Origin: Caballeronia peredens
GTDB taxonomy: Bacteria; Pseudomonadota; Gammaproteobacteria; Burkholderiales; Burkholderiaceae
Reading direction: 5' to 3'
Length of the DNA stretch: 64,000 bases
Assembly (NCBI GenBank): GCA_001544595.2
Contig: FCOH02000007.1
Location: forward strand, 204,920 to 268,919
Made by a program: the position numbers and the translations under genes
Shown here: one piece after another, positions 18,993-27,340 of the stretch
How the letters are laid out: every line of letters begins with the position of its first letter
Numbering within the stretch: position 1 is the first letter of the stretch
Notes under the pieces: model-generated
The model's input: the letters and a program-made list of their open reading frames with translations, nothing else
Databases searched by the model: none
Told to the model about the DNA's origin: nothing

Positions 18993-19178
18993 CTAGTCCT
19001 TCGGTGAAACATAGCGCCATTTCGCGGCGTTGACATCGATACGCGCATCGTCGTCGAGACGCTTCTGGGCGCGGTCGGAGTCCGCGCGCCGCAAGGCCTC
19101 GGCGCGGGCCTTCTGCGTCGCGATATGGTCCTGAGGTCTGATAGACGTGGTCGGAGCTATCGTAGTTCGCTTCAGCAT
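18993..19178 (-). CDS. Small hypothetical protein
   Basis: 61 residues from the ATG at 19178 (MLKRTTIAPTTSIRPQDH); the open frame reaches 19259. The product is highly charged, with a predicted amphipathic helix rich in Ala, Arg and Asp (KARAEALRRADSDRAQKRLDDDARID). No family was recognised and the ribosome site is weak. The composition is protein-like rather than a shadow of another gene, as nothing else codes here. Confidence 0.45.
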   Translation of the reverse strand: MLKRTTIAPTTSIRPQDHIATQKARAEALRRADSDRAQKRLDDDARIDVNAAKWRYVSPKD

Positions 19179-19437
19179 GTGGATGCCTGCAAAGTAAAGG
19201 GCTAAGTCAAGGCAGCGGCCTCGGCGCCACGAGTGTGGCTGCTCAAGGGTGCGCTGCAAGTCGCATTAAAGCAAGAACAATCGGCAACGCGCGCGAGGTC
19301 GCTTAGCACGAAATGGCGGCTCGACGTTATGGCGCATGTGCTCAAGTACTTTTAAATACATCGCGACAGTAATTGAAAATACGTCCAGAATGAGTCGGAG
19401 AGCGGCCTCGTCCATGGCCGCCGCTAAGGGGCGTGAA

Positions 19438-19578
19438 ATGGCAAAAGGTCAGATGCGTAGTAACCGGGAGGCAAAAAAGCCTAAGCAACCCAAAAAGCTG
19501 TCATCTCCCGTGACGGACCCATTCAAGGTGCCCGCGGCGAAACCTTCGGCAGCGGCAAGCGTCACGAAGAAGAAGTAG
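19438..19578 (+). CDS. Small Lys-rich basic protein
   Basis: 46 residues starting at 19438 (MAKGQMRSNREAKKPKQP) behind AAGGGGCG; an open frame extends upstream to 19336 but lacks a site. It is rich in Lys, Pro and Ala, ends in three Lys and is probably disordered. Short basic proteins with this MAKGQ-RxNKEAKKPK-like start are common hypotheticals in Burkholderiales (recollection, not searched). Function unknown; nucleic-acid binding is possible. Confidence 0.6.
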   Translation: MAKGQMRSNREAKKPKQPKKLSSPVTDPFKVPAAKPSAAASVTKKK

Positions 19579-19837
19579 GCGACCGCCGCATGCCTTGCAT
19601 GCCCGTCCGCATAATTCCGATCGCTCTTGCGTCCTTCCGGTAAAGACTGCCGCAATGCGCGGTGCGCTTGCGGATATGAACGTCGATTGACGCACACTGT
19701 TCATCGAGACTTCAGAACGTCGGACGGTTCCAGCGCGTATGGCCGCTGTCATCGCTTGACGTCTGCATTCGCCCCGCGACAGTGAGTATTTCCTTTGGAG
19801 GCGAAATGGCGAGCGAGTCGCATCGCGGCGCGACGCC

Positions 19838-20710
19838 ATGAACGCGCCGCAACGTCTGACTGTCGTGCATCAAAGCGTCTACCGTTACTCCGAACCTGTG
19901 CGCTTCGGCGAGCATCGCATGATGTTTCGCCCGCGCGCGAGTCACGATCTGCGGTTGCTCACCACACAGTTGCTGATTACGCCCACGCCCGAACGCCTGC
20001 ACTGGCTGCATGATCTGTTCGACAATTCGGTGGCCGTCGCGACGTTTTCGGGCGAAGCATCCGAGTTGCTCTTCAGAAGCGAGGTCACGCTCGAACACTA
20101 CGAAGCGCCGCTGCCCGATTATTCGCTGGAACGTTACGCATCGACGTGGCCCTTCGCTTATACGAACGAGGAAGCCTCGAACCTCGTGAACGCACGAAGC
20201 CGCCAGTTCCCGACCGACGATGTGGACGAATGGGCGCGACGCTTCATCGGCACCGGCGGCTCGACCGACACGATGACCTTGCTTCGCGGCATGACGCTCG
20301 AGATCAAGAACGGCTTCACGTACATGCGGCGCGAGGAGAAAGGCGTCAATCGGCCGTCAGAGACGCTGCGGTCGCGCAGCGGCAGTTGCCGCGATTTCGC
20401 CGTGCTCATGATGGACGCGGTTCGCTCGCTGGGCCTCGCGGCCCGGTTCGTCAGCGGCTACATCTTCGTGCCGGATCACGATGCCACGCTGGGCGGCGGC
20501 GCGACCCATGCATGGTTGCAGATCTATCTTCCCGGCGCGGGCTGGGTGGATTTCGATCCGACCAACAGCATCATCGGCAACCGGCATCTGATTCGCGTGG
20601 CGGTCGCGTGGAATTCGGATCAGGCATTGCCGCTGTGGGGCACATGGCACGGCGCGATGCATTCGTTCCGCAGCCTCGAGGTCGACGTGAGCGTGACCGA
20701 AGAAACCTGA
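19838..20710 (+). CDS. Transglutaminase-like protein with N-terminal beta domain
   Basis: 290 residues. The N-terminal domain (about 1-90; TVVHQSVYRYSEPVRFGEHRMMFRPR) is the bacterial transglutaminase N-region. The catalytic domain shows C184 (SGSCRDFAVLMMDAVRSLG), H224 (THAWLQIYLPG) and D240 (WVDFDPTN), a complete triad. It is probably a cysteine protease or peptide cross-linking/cleaving enzyme. No signal peptide is evident. A second member follows 56 bp downstream, so the two form an operon. Confidence 0.92.
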   Translation: MNAPQRLTVVHQSVYRYSEPVRFGEHRMMFRPRASHDLRLLTTQLLITPTPERLHWLHDLFDNSVAVATFSGEASELLFRSEVTLEHYEAPLPDYSLERYASTWPFAYTNEEASNLVNARSRQFPTDDVDEWARRFIGTGGSTDTMTLLRGMTLEIKNGFTYMRREEKGVNRPSETLRSRSGSCRDFAVLMMDAVRSLGLAARFVSGYIFVPDHDATLGGGATHAWLQIYLPGAGWVDFDPTNSIIGNRHLIRVAVAWNSDQALPLWGTWHGAMHSFRSLEVDVSVTEET

Positions 20711-20765
20711 CCGACGACATTCGAGCACCGGCTCGTCACGACTTTTCCATTGGAAGGATGATCAG

Positions 20766-21569
20766 ATGAAACTCCGCGTGGGCTATGAACTGATCTACGA
20801 GTGCGAGCAGCCGACTCCGATGATGCTGATGTTGAACACGCACTTTTCGCGCGCGGAGCATGTGCTGTCGGCCGATCTGCTGGTGGTCGATCCGCCCGTG
20901 CCGATCACGCAGTATCGCGACAGCTTCGGCAATCTGTGCAGCCGCATCGTCGCGCCGAAAGGGCTTATTTCGCTTTCCACGAGCGCGTTGCTCGACATCT
21001 CCGATCAACCCGAGACGCGCGAAGCGCTCGGGCATCAGCATGCCGTCGAAGCCCTGCCCGACGAATGCCTGGTGTTTCTGCTCGGCAGCCGCTATTGCGA
21101 AACGGATCTGTTGTCCGATATCGCCTGGAAACTGTTCTCCGCGACGCCCCCGGGACGCGACCGCGTGCAGGCCATCTGCGATTACGTGCACGGCCACATC
21201 ACATTCGGTTACGAGTTCGCGCGGCCGACCAAGACCGCATTTCAGGCGTGGCAGGAACGCAAGGGCGTATGTCGCGACTTCGCGCATCTGGCCGTGGCGC
21301 TGTGCCGCGCGATGAACATTCCGGCGCGCTATTGCACCGGCTATATCAGCGATGTCGGCGTGCCGCCGCCTCATAGCGCGATGGATTTCGCGGCCTGGTT
21401 CGAAGCCTATGTAGGCGATTCGTGGCAGACCTTCGATCCGCGCAACAACGTGCCGCGCATCGGCCGCGTGTTGATGGCGCGCGGTCGCGATGCCGCCGAC
21501 GTCGCGATCAGCAATACCTTCGGTCCGACAAAGCTCATCAAGTTCGACGTCCACTGCGAGCCCGTGTGA
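20766..21569 (+). CDS. Transglutaminase-like protein, catalytic His apparently absent
   Basis: 267 residues. The N-terminal half is all-beta (MKLRVGYELIYECEQPTPMMLML); the C-terminal half has C169 in KGVCRDFAHLAVALCRAMNIPARYCTGY-type context and the Asp segment WQTFDPRNN. Where the family usually has HAW, the sequence reads FAAWFEAY, with A209 in the His position. It therefore may be non-catalytic or use another base. It is paired with the intact homologue upstream, which suggests an active/inactive partnership. Confidence 0.88.
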   Translation: MKLRVGYELIYECEQPTPMMLMLNTHFSRAEHVLSADLLVVDPPVPITQYRDSFGNLCSRIVAPKGLISLSTSALLDISDQPETREALGHQHAVEALPDECLVFLLGSRYCETDLLSDIAWKLFSATPPGRDRVQAICDYVHGHITFGYEFARPTKTAFQAWQERKGVCRDFAHLAVALCRAMNIPARYCTGYISDVGVPPPHSAMDFAAWFEAYVGDSWQTFDPRNNVPRIGRVLMARGRDAADVAISNTFGPTKLIKFDVHCEPV

Positions 21570-21664
21570 GGCGCATGCAAACGTAGTTGCGGGGTAACCA
21601 ATGGCTCGCTTTGAGCAAGCGCGCAATTCCGCTATCCTGACGCAAACCATCCCTTTCATCACCG

Positions 21665-22918
21665 ATGCTCACCCTGACGCCCCGCGACACCGCCATGCTC
21701 AACGGCGACTCAGGCGAAGGCCTCGCGCTCGCGATGCGAATCGTCGCGGCGACGGCTCACGTCATGAACGCCGACACGCTCATCGACATCACGTCGGCGC
21801 ATATCGACGGCTGTCTCTATCACGGCGCGGCCAGCCTAGACTTCGTGGAACGCTTCGTCGCGAGCGGCGCGAAGGTCGCCGTGCCGACCACGCTCAACGT
21901 CGGCTCCCTCGATCTGATTCACCCAGAACTCTTTCGCGGCGAAGCCGATATCGCCAGCGCCGGCAAGCGCCTCATGGAAGCGCACATCGAACTCGGCTGC
22001 GAAGCGAGTTTCACCTGCGCGCCGTATCAGCTGAAGCATCGGCCGCGAAAGGGCGATCAGATCGCGTGGGCCGAATCGAACGCGATCGTCTTCGCCAACT
22101 CCGTGCTCGGCGCGCGCACGAGCCGCTACGGCGACTTCCTCGATCTGGCCGCCGCCATCACAGGGCGCGTGCCGTACGCCGGCCTGCACGTCGCGCAGAA
22201 TCGCGCGGCGCGTATCGTGATCCATGCACCCGATCTGAGCACGTCTTCACATCGCGATGCGAACTTCGCCGCGCTCGGCTTTCTGCTCGGCAGCGAAGTT
22301 GGCGCGACCGTGGCTGCCATCACCGGCCTGCCCGGCGACACCACTGAAGACGAACTGAAGGCGCTCGGCGCGGCGGCTGCATCGAGCGGATCGGTGGCGC
22401 TCTTTCACGCGGTGGGCATCACGCCGGAAGCCGCCACGCTCGACGATGCGCTGCAAGGCCGCGCGCCCGAACGCACGTTGCGAGTGAGCACCGCGGACCT
22501 CGCCGCCGTACGTGCGCGCTGGAGCCGTGCCAGACCGGGCGATGCGCTCGCGGCGGTCAGTCTCGGCACGCCGCACTTTTCCGTCGATGAATTCCGCCGG
22601 CTCGCCGCGCTTTTCGAGCGTCACGAAGGCGCGCTCCGCAGCGATTTCTACGTGAACACCAGCCGCTTCGTACTCTGGCAACTCGAAGAGGAAGGTCTCG
22701 CGCACAGGCTGACGGAACGCGGCGTGCAGATCGTGACCGATACGTGCACGTACATCACGCCCGTGATGAAGCAGGTAAGCGGACTCGTCATGACCAACTC
22801 GGGCAAATGGGCCCACTACGCGCCCGCGAATATCGGCGTGACGGTGGCGTTCGGGAGCATGAGCGAATGCGTGCGCTCGGCCTTCGAAGGAAAGGTGTGC
22901 ATCGATGAAAACATTTGA
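21665..22918 (+). CDS. Aconitase X large subunit (cis-3-hydroxy-L-proline dehydratase type)
   Basis: 417 residues, aconitase X catalytic domain: LNGDSGEGLALAMRIVAATAHVM, DITSAHIDGCLYHG, VPTTLNVGSLDL and TNSGKWAHYAPANIGV are typical. Candidate cluster-binding Cys residues include C118 (SFTCAPYQLKHRP) and the Cys of VTDTCTYITPV. Bacterial two-gene AcnX enzymes dehydrate cis-3-hydroxy-L-proline to pyrroline-2-carboxylate; archaeal forms act on mevalonate 5-phosphate. The neighbouring hydroxyproline genes support the former. It overlaps the small-subunit gene by 14 bp. Confidence 0.88.
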   Translation: MLTLTPRDTAMLNGDSGEGLALAMRIVAATAHVMNADTLIDITSAHIDGCLYHGAASLDFVERFVASGAKVAVPTTLNVGSLDLIHPELFRGEADIASAGKRLMEAHIELGCEASFTCAPYQLKHRPRKGDQIAWAESNAIVFANSVLGARTSRYGDFLDLAAAITGRVPYAGLHVAQNRAARIVIHAPDLSTSSHRDANFAALGFLLGSEVGATVAAITGLPGDTTEDELKALGAAAASSGSVALFHAVGITPEAATLDDALQGRAPERTLRVSTADLAAVRARWSRARPGDALAAVSLGTPHFSVDEFRRLAALFERHEGALRSDFYVNTSRFVLWQLEEEGLAHRLTERGVQIVTDTCTYITPVMKQVSGLVMTNSGKWAHYAPANIGVTVAFGSMSECVRSAFEGKVCIDENI

Positions 22919-23345
22919 CGCTGTCGCGCTCGTTCCCGGTCACGCGCGCGCCCGCGGCATCGCGCTTGCGCCGCTCAGCTTCTGGGGCGGCTACGATGCA
23001 GAGCGTGGCGTCATCGTCGATGCAACGCACGCGGGACACGGCAATAGTCTCGCCGCGCGCGTGCTCGTGATGCCGCGCGCACGCGGGTCGAGTTCGAGCA
23101 GCAGCGTACTCGCCGAAGCACTGCGCAACGGCACGGGACCGGTGGGCATCGTATTGACGGAGCGCGATCTGATTCTGTCGATCGGCGCGATCGTGGCGAA
23201 CGAGTTGTATGCGTCGAACGTGCCCGTCGTGATGGTCGATGAAACGGCATTCGCGCAGATCGCAGCGGTAGCCGCCGGCGTCGAAATAGAAATCGATGCG
23301 CGCGACGGCGCGCGTCCCGCGAGCGTCCAACTCAGCGCGACATGA
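22905..23345 (+). CDS. Aconitase X small (swivel, DUF126) subunit
   Basis: 146 residues; the ATG lies inside the end of the large-subunit gene, with GGAAAGG upstream. The swivel-domain signature is LSFWGGYDAERGVIVDATHAG, then LPRGRGSSSSSSVLAE-like (here MPRARGSSSSSSVLAEALRNGTGP), in which a Ser is catalytic in the AcnX family. It completes the dehydratase active site with the large subunit. It runs into the convergent GntR gene, overlapping its end by 14 bp. Confidence 0.9.
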   Translation: MKTFDAVALVPGHARARGIALAPLSFWGGYDAERGVIVDATHAGHGNSLAARVLVMPRARGSSSSSSVLAEALRNGTGPVGIVLTERDLILSIGAIVANELYASNVPVVMVDETAFAQIAAVAAGVEIEIDARDGARPASVQLSAT

Positions 23346-24042
23346 TCGTCTCGACCACCGAAATGATCTGCTGCGCCGCCGTCTTCACGTGTTGTTCGAG
23401 CAGCTTCGCGCCGAGCTTCGCATCGTGCTTCCGGCACGCTTCGACGAGTTGCATGTGCTCTTCGTGCGATTGCTCGCGAATCGGCACCTGCACCACCTGA
23501 AAGCGGAAATAGCGATCGCTCCGATCGTGCAGCACGCGCAGCATCTGCAGCGTGATATCGCGCCTTGCGGGAAGATAAAGCGTCTCGTGCAGACGCCAGT
23601 TCAACTGCCCCCACATGCCCGATTCAGCCTGATCCATCTCCGTCACGAGTTTCTCGGCCTTTGCGATCTCCGCATCGCTGATATGCGGAATCGCCTGCGA
23701 AAAGAGCCACGGCTCCAGCCGCAAGCGAATCTCGAACGTCTCCTGCACTTCTTCGATCGACAACTCCGCGACGTACGCGCCCTTGTGCGGCACCTTCGTG
23801 AGCAGGCCTTCGCCCGTGAGACGCGTGATCGCCTCGCGAATCGGCACGCGGCTCACGCCGAGTTCATCGGCGAGCGCTTCTTGCCGCAACACTTCGCCGG
23901 GCCCGAGGTCGCCGGAAAGAATGCGTTGCCGGATCGCGGTCGTGACGAGTTCGACTGTCGTCGTGCGCACGATCTTGCGCGTCGAGTCGCTCGCGCTCGG
24001 CGCTTCGTCGATGCGGCGTGATTTGATGGCGACCGGAGGCAT
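23332..24042 (-). CDS. GntR/FadR-family (FCD) regulator
   Basis: 236 residues. Winged helix at about 25-95 (VTTAIRQRILSGDLGPGEVLRQEALADELGVSRVPIREAITRLTGEGLL), then an FCD all-helical ligand domain with a metal-binding His set (NWRLHETLY; SHEEHMQLVEACRKHD; LEQHVKTA). It probably represses the hydroxyproline genes and releases them on binding an intermediate. It is the last gene of the minus-strand operon and meets the acnX genes end to end. The palindrome at 29971-29986 is a candidate binding site. Confidence 0.9.
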   Translation of the reverse strand: MPPVAIKSRRIDEAPSASDSTRKIVRTTTVELVTTAIRQRILSGDLGPGEVLRQEALADELGVSRVPIREAITRLTGEGLLTKVPHKGAYVAELSIEEVQETFEIRLRLEPWLFSQAIPHISDAEIAKAEKLVTEMDQAESGMWGQLNWRLHETLYLPARRDITLQMLRVLHDRSDRYFRFQVVQVPIREQSHEEHMQLVEACRKHDAKLGAKLLEQHVKTAAQQIISVVETIMSR

Positions 24043-24145
24043 GTGTTTCGTTCAACGCTTATTGATGGGGTTGCGGCATCGTAGCACGCGCCAAAGGCGG
24101 CTTTCCTGCGGCGCATCGCGGGAAAGCGCCTCGGCGGACGCACGT

Positions 24146-25381
24146 TCAGCGCAAGGTCTCGCGCACCCACGCGCCGTTTTTCATCACGCCCGCGATGCGC
24201 TCGCCCTGCCCCGTCAGCACATGAATGTCCTTCAGCGGATCGCCGTCGACGACGAGCAAATCCGCATACGCGCCCGCCGCGACCACACCCAGCCTGCCCT
24301 TCATGTTGATGATCTCCGCGCCGGTGGCCGTCGCCTGACGAATGGCCTCGAACGCGCCGACGATGCCCGCGCGTATCGACAACTCGTCGCTCTGATACTG
24401 ATGCATGTCGCCGAGCAGATCGCTGCCGAGACCGATCTTCACGCCGCGTCGATGCAGCATCGCCAGTGCTTCGAGGCCGCGCTTGCGCACCGATTCGTTC
24501 TTGTCGAGCGTGTCCTGTCCGAGGCCCATCTGCGCGCCGACCTTCGACATCGCGTCATACGTGACGAGCGTCGGCACCGCGTAGGCGCCGTGTTCGGCCA
24601 TCACGCCGGCGGCTTCCTCGTCGATCAGATTGCCGTGCTCGATGGTCCGCACACCGAGCCTCACGACGCGCGCAATCGCCTTCGGCGTGTAGGCATGCGC
24701 CATCACATACGTCTGATGCGACTCCGCTTCCTCGACGGCGGCCTTCACTTCATCGACGGAGAATTGCAGATTCCCGATCGGATCGGTCGGCGAAGCCACG
24801 CCGCCGGACGCCATGATCTTGATGTGATGCGCACCCGCGCGCATCTCTTCGCGCACGGCCTTGCGCATTTCGTCGACGCCGTCGACCACGCGTCCGATCG
24901 CGCCGAGATTGCGATTGCAGCCGCACGGGTCCGGGTCCGAGTTGTCGAAGCGCTCGCGAAAATCGCCGTGGCCGCCGGTCTGCGAAAGCGCCTTGCCCGC
25001 GACGAACAGGCGCGGTCCCGCGATCACGCCGTCCTCGATCGAACGCGACAACGCGTAGTCCGCGCCGCCTGCATCGCGCACGGACGTAAAGCCGCGATTG
25101 AGCATGCCCGCGAGAATCGGCACGGCGCGCAACACGGCGAACGTGTTCGGCAGACGGCTGTTGTTGCCGAGATGCGCAACGGACGCGATCACATGCACAT
25201 GACAATCGATCATGCCGGGCATCACCGTCCTGCCACCGACGTCGATGACCTGCGCGCCGCTCGCCTCCACCGGCTCACGCGTGACTTCGCGAATCGTGTC
25301 GCCTTCGATGACGATCGAGTAGCGGCCGTCGTCGCGCTCGTGATCGGCGTCGAGCACGCGGGCGTTCTTCAGTATCAACAT
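24146..25381 (-). CDS. Amidohydrolase, Xaa-Pro carboxypeptidase/prolidase-like
   Basis: 411 residues, amidohydrolase superfamily with a binuclear metal site: HVHV in MIDCHVHV, the carbamylated Lys in HHIKIMASGGVASP, His in VMAHAYT and TIEHGN, and Asp in GLGSDLLGD. The ending, DLLVVDGDPLKDI, is typical. This subgroup includes dipeptidases that release C-terminal proline. Given its place inside a hydroxyproline operon, it may free hydroxyproline from collagen-type dipeptides (inference). Imidazolonepropionase-like activity cannot be excluded. Confidence 0.85.
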   Translation of the reverse strand: MLILKNARVLDADHERDDGRYSIVIEGDTIREVTREPVEASGAQVIDVGGRTVMPGMIDCHVHVIASVAHLGNNSRLPNTFAVLRAVPILAGMLNRGFTSVRDAGGADYALSRSIEDGVIAGPRLFVAGKALSQTGGHGDFRERFDNSDPDPCGCNRNLGAIGRVVDGVDEMRKAVREEMRAGAHHIKIMASGGVASPTDPIGNLQFSVDEVKAAVEEAESHQTYVMAHAYTPKAIARVVRLGVRTIEHGNLIDEEAAGVMAEHGAYAVPTLVTYDAMSKVGAQMGLGQDTLDKNESVRKRGLEALAMLHRRGVKIGLGSDLLGDMHQYQSDELSIRAGIVGAFEAIRQATATGAEIINMKGRLGVVAAGAYADLLVVDGDPLKDIHVLTGQGERIAGVMKNGAWVRETLR

Positions 25382-25396
25382 GACGTCTTTCTCCCG

Positions 25397-26395
25397 TTAT
25401 TTCAGCAGAAATCCATGAGCGAGCGGATCGCGGTCGTCGACGAAGATCGTGTTGTGTCCCGTCACGCGCGCCCATCCTTCGATCGCCGGCACAATCGCAT
25501 CGTAGTCGCCGACGCGCGCCGCCTGCATCGGCACGCCTTCGAACAACGTGCCGATGATGCTTTCGTGCACGAAGCGCTCGCCGATCTGCAACTGTCCCTT
25601 CGCGACGCGCTGCGCCATGCGCGCCGACGTGCCCGTCCCGCACGGCGAGCGATCGATGGCCTTGTCGCCGTAGAACACGGCATTGCGCGCGCTCGCGCCT
25701 TCGACGGTCGGCGCGCCCGTCCACATCACGTGACTCAGGCCGCGTATCACGTCGTTCTCCGGATGCACGAACGCGTACTTCTCGTTCGCCTTCGCGCGCA
25801 GCAACGGACTCAGGCGTTGAATGTCCGAAGGCTTCAGCGCGTGCAGGCCTTCGTAATTGCCTTGCGGCTCGACGATCGCGTAGAAGTTGCCGCCATATGC
25901 GACATCGAAGCGAATCTCGCCCAGGCCTTCGACATCGACGGACAAGTCCCGCGAATGCAGAAACGAAGGCACGTTGACGAGCTGCACCGAATCGACATGC
26001 TCGCCGTTCATCCGGTAGCGCGCGACGACGACACCCGCAGGCGTATCGAGCCGCAGCACGCCGGGCTCGCGCGGCCGCACGAGGCCGTTTTCGATGGCGG
26101 TCGTCACCGTGCCGATGGTGCCGTGTCCGCACATCGGCAGGCAGCCGCTCACCTCGATGAAGAGAATCGCCAGATCGCAATCCAGCCGCGTCGGCGGATA
26201 GAGAATGCTGCCGGACATGACTTCGTGGCCGCGCGGCTCGAACATCAGCGCGGTGCGTATCCAGTCGAACTCGCGCAGAAAATGCGCGCGCCGCTCGATC
26301 ATGTTCGCGCCTTCGAGCGGCGGCGCACCGCCCGCGACGACGCGCACCGGATTGCCGCACGTGTGCCCGTCGATGCAGAAGAACGTGGACTTCAT
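25397..26395 (-). CDS. 4-hydroxyproline 2-epimerase (proline racemase family)
   Basis: 332 residues. Both catalytic cysteines are present: C89 in PMCGHGTIGT and C252 in DRSPCGTGTSARMA. Two Cys mark racemases/epimerases; trans-3-hydroxyproline dehydratases have Thr at the second position. It converts trans-4-hydroxy-L-proline to cis-4-hydroxy-D-proline, the first step of bacterial hydroxyproline use. Its stop overlaps the downstream end of the coupled operon: the ATG at 26395 overlaps the end of the deaminase gene by 4 bp. Confidence 0.92.
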   Translation of the reverse strand: MKSTFFCIDGHTCGNPVRVVAGGAPPLEGANMIERRAHFLREFDWIRTALMFEPRGHEVMSGSILYPPTRLDCDLAILFIEVSGCLPMCGHGTIGTVTTAIENGLVRPREPGVLRLDTPAGVVVARYRMNGEHVDSVQLVNVPSFLHSRDLSVDVEGLGEIRFDVAYGGNFYAIVEPQGNYEGLHALKPSDIQRLSPLLRAKANEKYAFVHPENDVIRGLSHVMWTGAPTVEGASARNAVFYGDKAIDRSPCGTGTSARMAQRVAKGQLQIGERFVHESIIGTLFEGVPMQAARVGDYDAIVPAIEGWARVTGHNTIFVDDRDPLAHGFLLK

Positions 26396-27294
26396 TGCGA
26401 GAGCGCCCGCACGTTGGCGATCGCCTTCTCGACGATCGCTATCGTCCGCTGCCGTTCCTCGCCTTCGAGCATGAGACGCGGCGCCTTCACGTATTCCGGA
26501 TAACCCGCCGTGATGTTCTCGGCAAGCTTGATGTACTGCACGAGCTTCACATGTGTGTCGAGATGGAAAAGGTCGATCAACGCGCGATACAGCGCACGAG
26601 CGCGGCCATAGTCGCCGTTCACGGCGTGATTCAGGAGATCGACGGATTCCTTCGGCATCGCGTTCGCCATGCCCGACACCCAGCCCGTCACGCCGAGCGC
26701 GACCGATTCCACGATCAGATCGTCGACGCCGCAGAACACGACGAAACGATCGCCGAAGCGCGCATAGAGGTCGGTGACGCGCGTCGTGTCGTAAGTCTCT
26801 TCCTTGATCGCGACGACATTCGCTTCGTCGGCCAGTTGCGCGAGCAGATTGGGACGCATGTCCACGCCATAGCCGCGTGGGTTGTTGTAGATCATCATGC
26901 CGAGCTTCGTCGAGCGCGCGATCGTCCGATAGTATTCGACCGTCTCGCGATCGTCCGAGCGATACGTCAGGCCCGGAAACACCATGAGTCCCTGCACGCC
27001 GATCGCTTCCGCGTCCTTCGCGAACTGCACCGCGTTGGCCGTGTTCAACTCGGCGAGACCGGAGATGACCGGCACGCGCCCCTTCACCGTTTCGACGGCA
27101 ATCTTGAGCACCGTGCGCTTTTCATCGGGCGTGAGCTGCGCGTTTTCGCCGACCATGCCCATCATCACGACGCCGCCGACGCCGTTGTCGATCAGCCGGT
27201 TGAGGCCGCTTACGATTGCGTCGCGATCCAGCGAGCCGTCCTGCTTCAGTTTCGTCGTGACGGCAGGAAATACCCCTTTCCAGTTCACTTGCAT
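26392..27294 (-). CDS. DapA-family lyase, probable pyrroline-4-hydroxy-2-carboxylate deaminase
   Basis: 300 residues, class I Schiff-base aldolase fold. The Lys is K164 (VVAIKEET) and the Tyr Y136 (MIYNNPRGYG); the early loop is GMVGENAQLTPDEK rather than the GTTGE of true dihydrodipicolinate synthase. In hydroxyproline operons such a protein deaminates 1-pyrroline-4-hydroxy-2-carboxylate to 2-oxoglutarate semialdehyde. The flanking epimerase and FAD oxidase make that assignment likely. Confidence 0.88.
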   Translation of the reverse strand: MQVNWKGVFPAVTTKLKQDGSLDRDAIVSGLNRLIDNGVGGVVMMGMVGENAQLTPDEKRTVLKIAVETVKGRVPVISGLAELNTANAVQFAKDAEAIGVQGLMVFPGLTYRSDDRETVEYYRTIARSTKLGMMIYNNPRGYGVDMRPNLLAQLADEANVVAIKEETYDTTRVTDLYARFGDRFVVFCGVDDLIVESVALGVTGWVSGMANAMPKESVDLLNHAVNGDYGRARALYRALIDLFHLDTHVKLVQYIKLAENITAGYPEYVKAPRLMLEGEERQRTIAIVEKAIANVRALSQ

Positions 27295-27340
27295 GTTCGT
27301 TCCTCCGGTGGATTCGAGTCTCGGTTATCGAAATCGGTTA

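Noticed and set aside
23783..26503. A 906-codon plus-strand open frame across the GntR, amidohydrolase and epimerase genes
   Set aside because: Arg/His-rich antisense shadow without any domain; the minus-strand genes carry complete family motifs.
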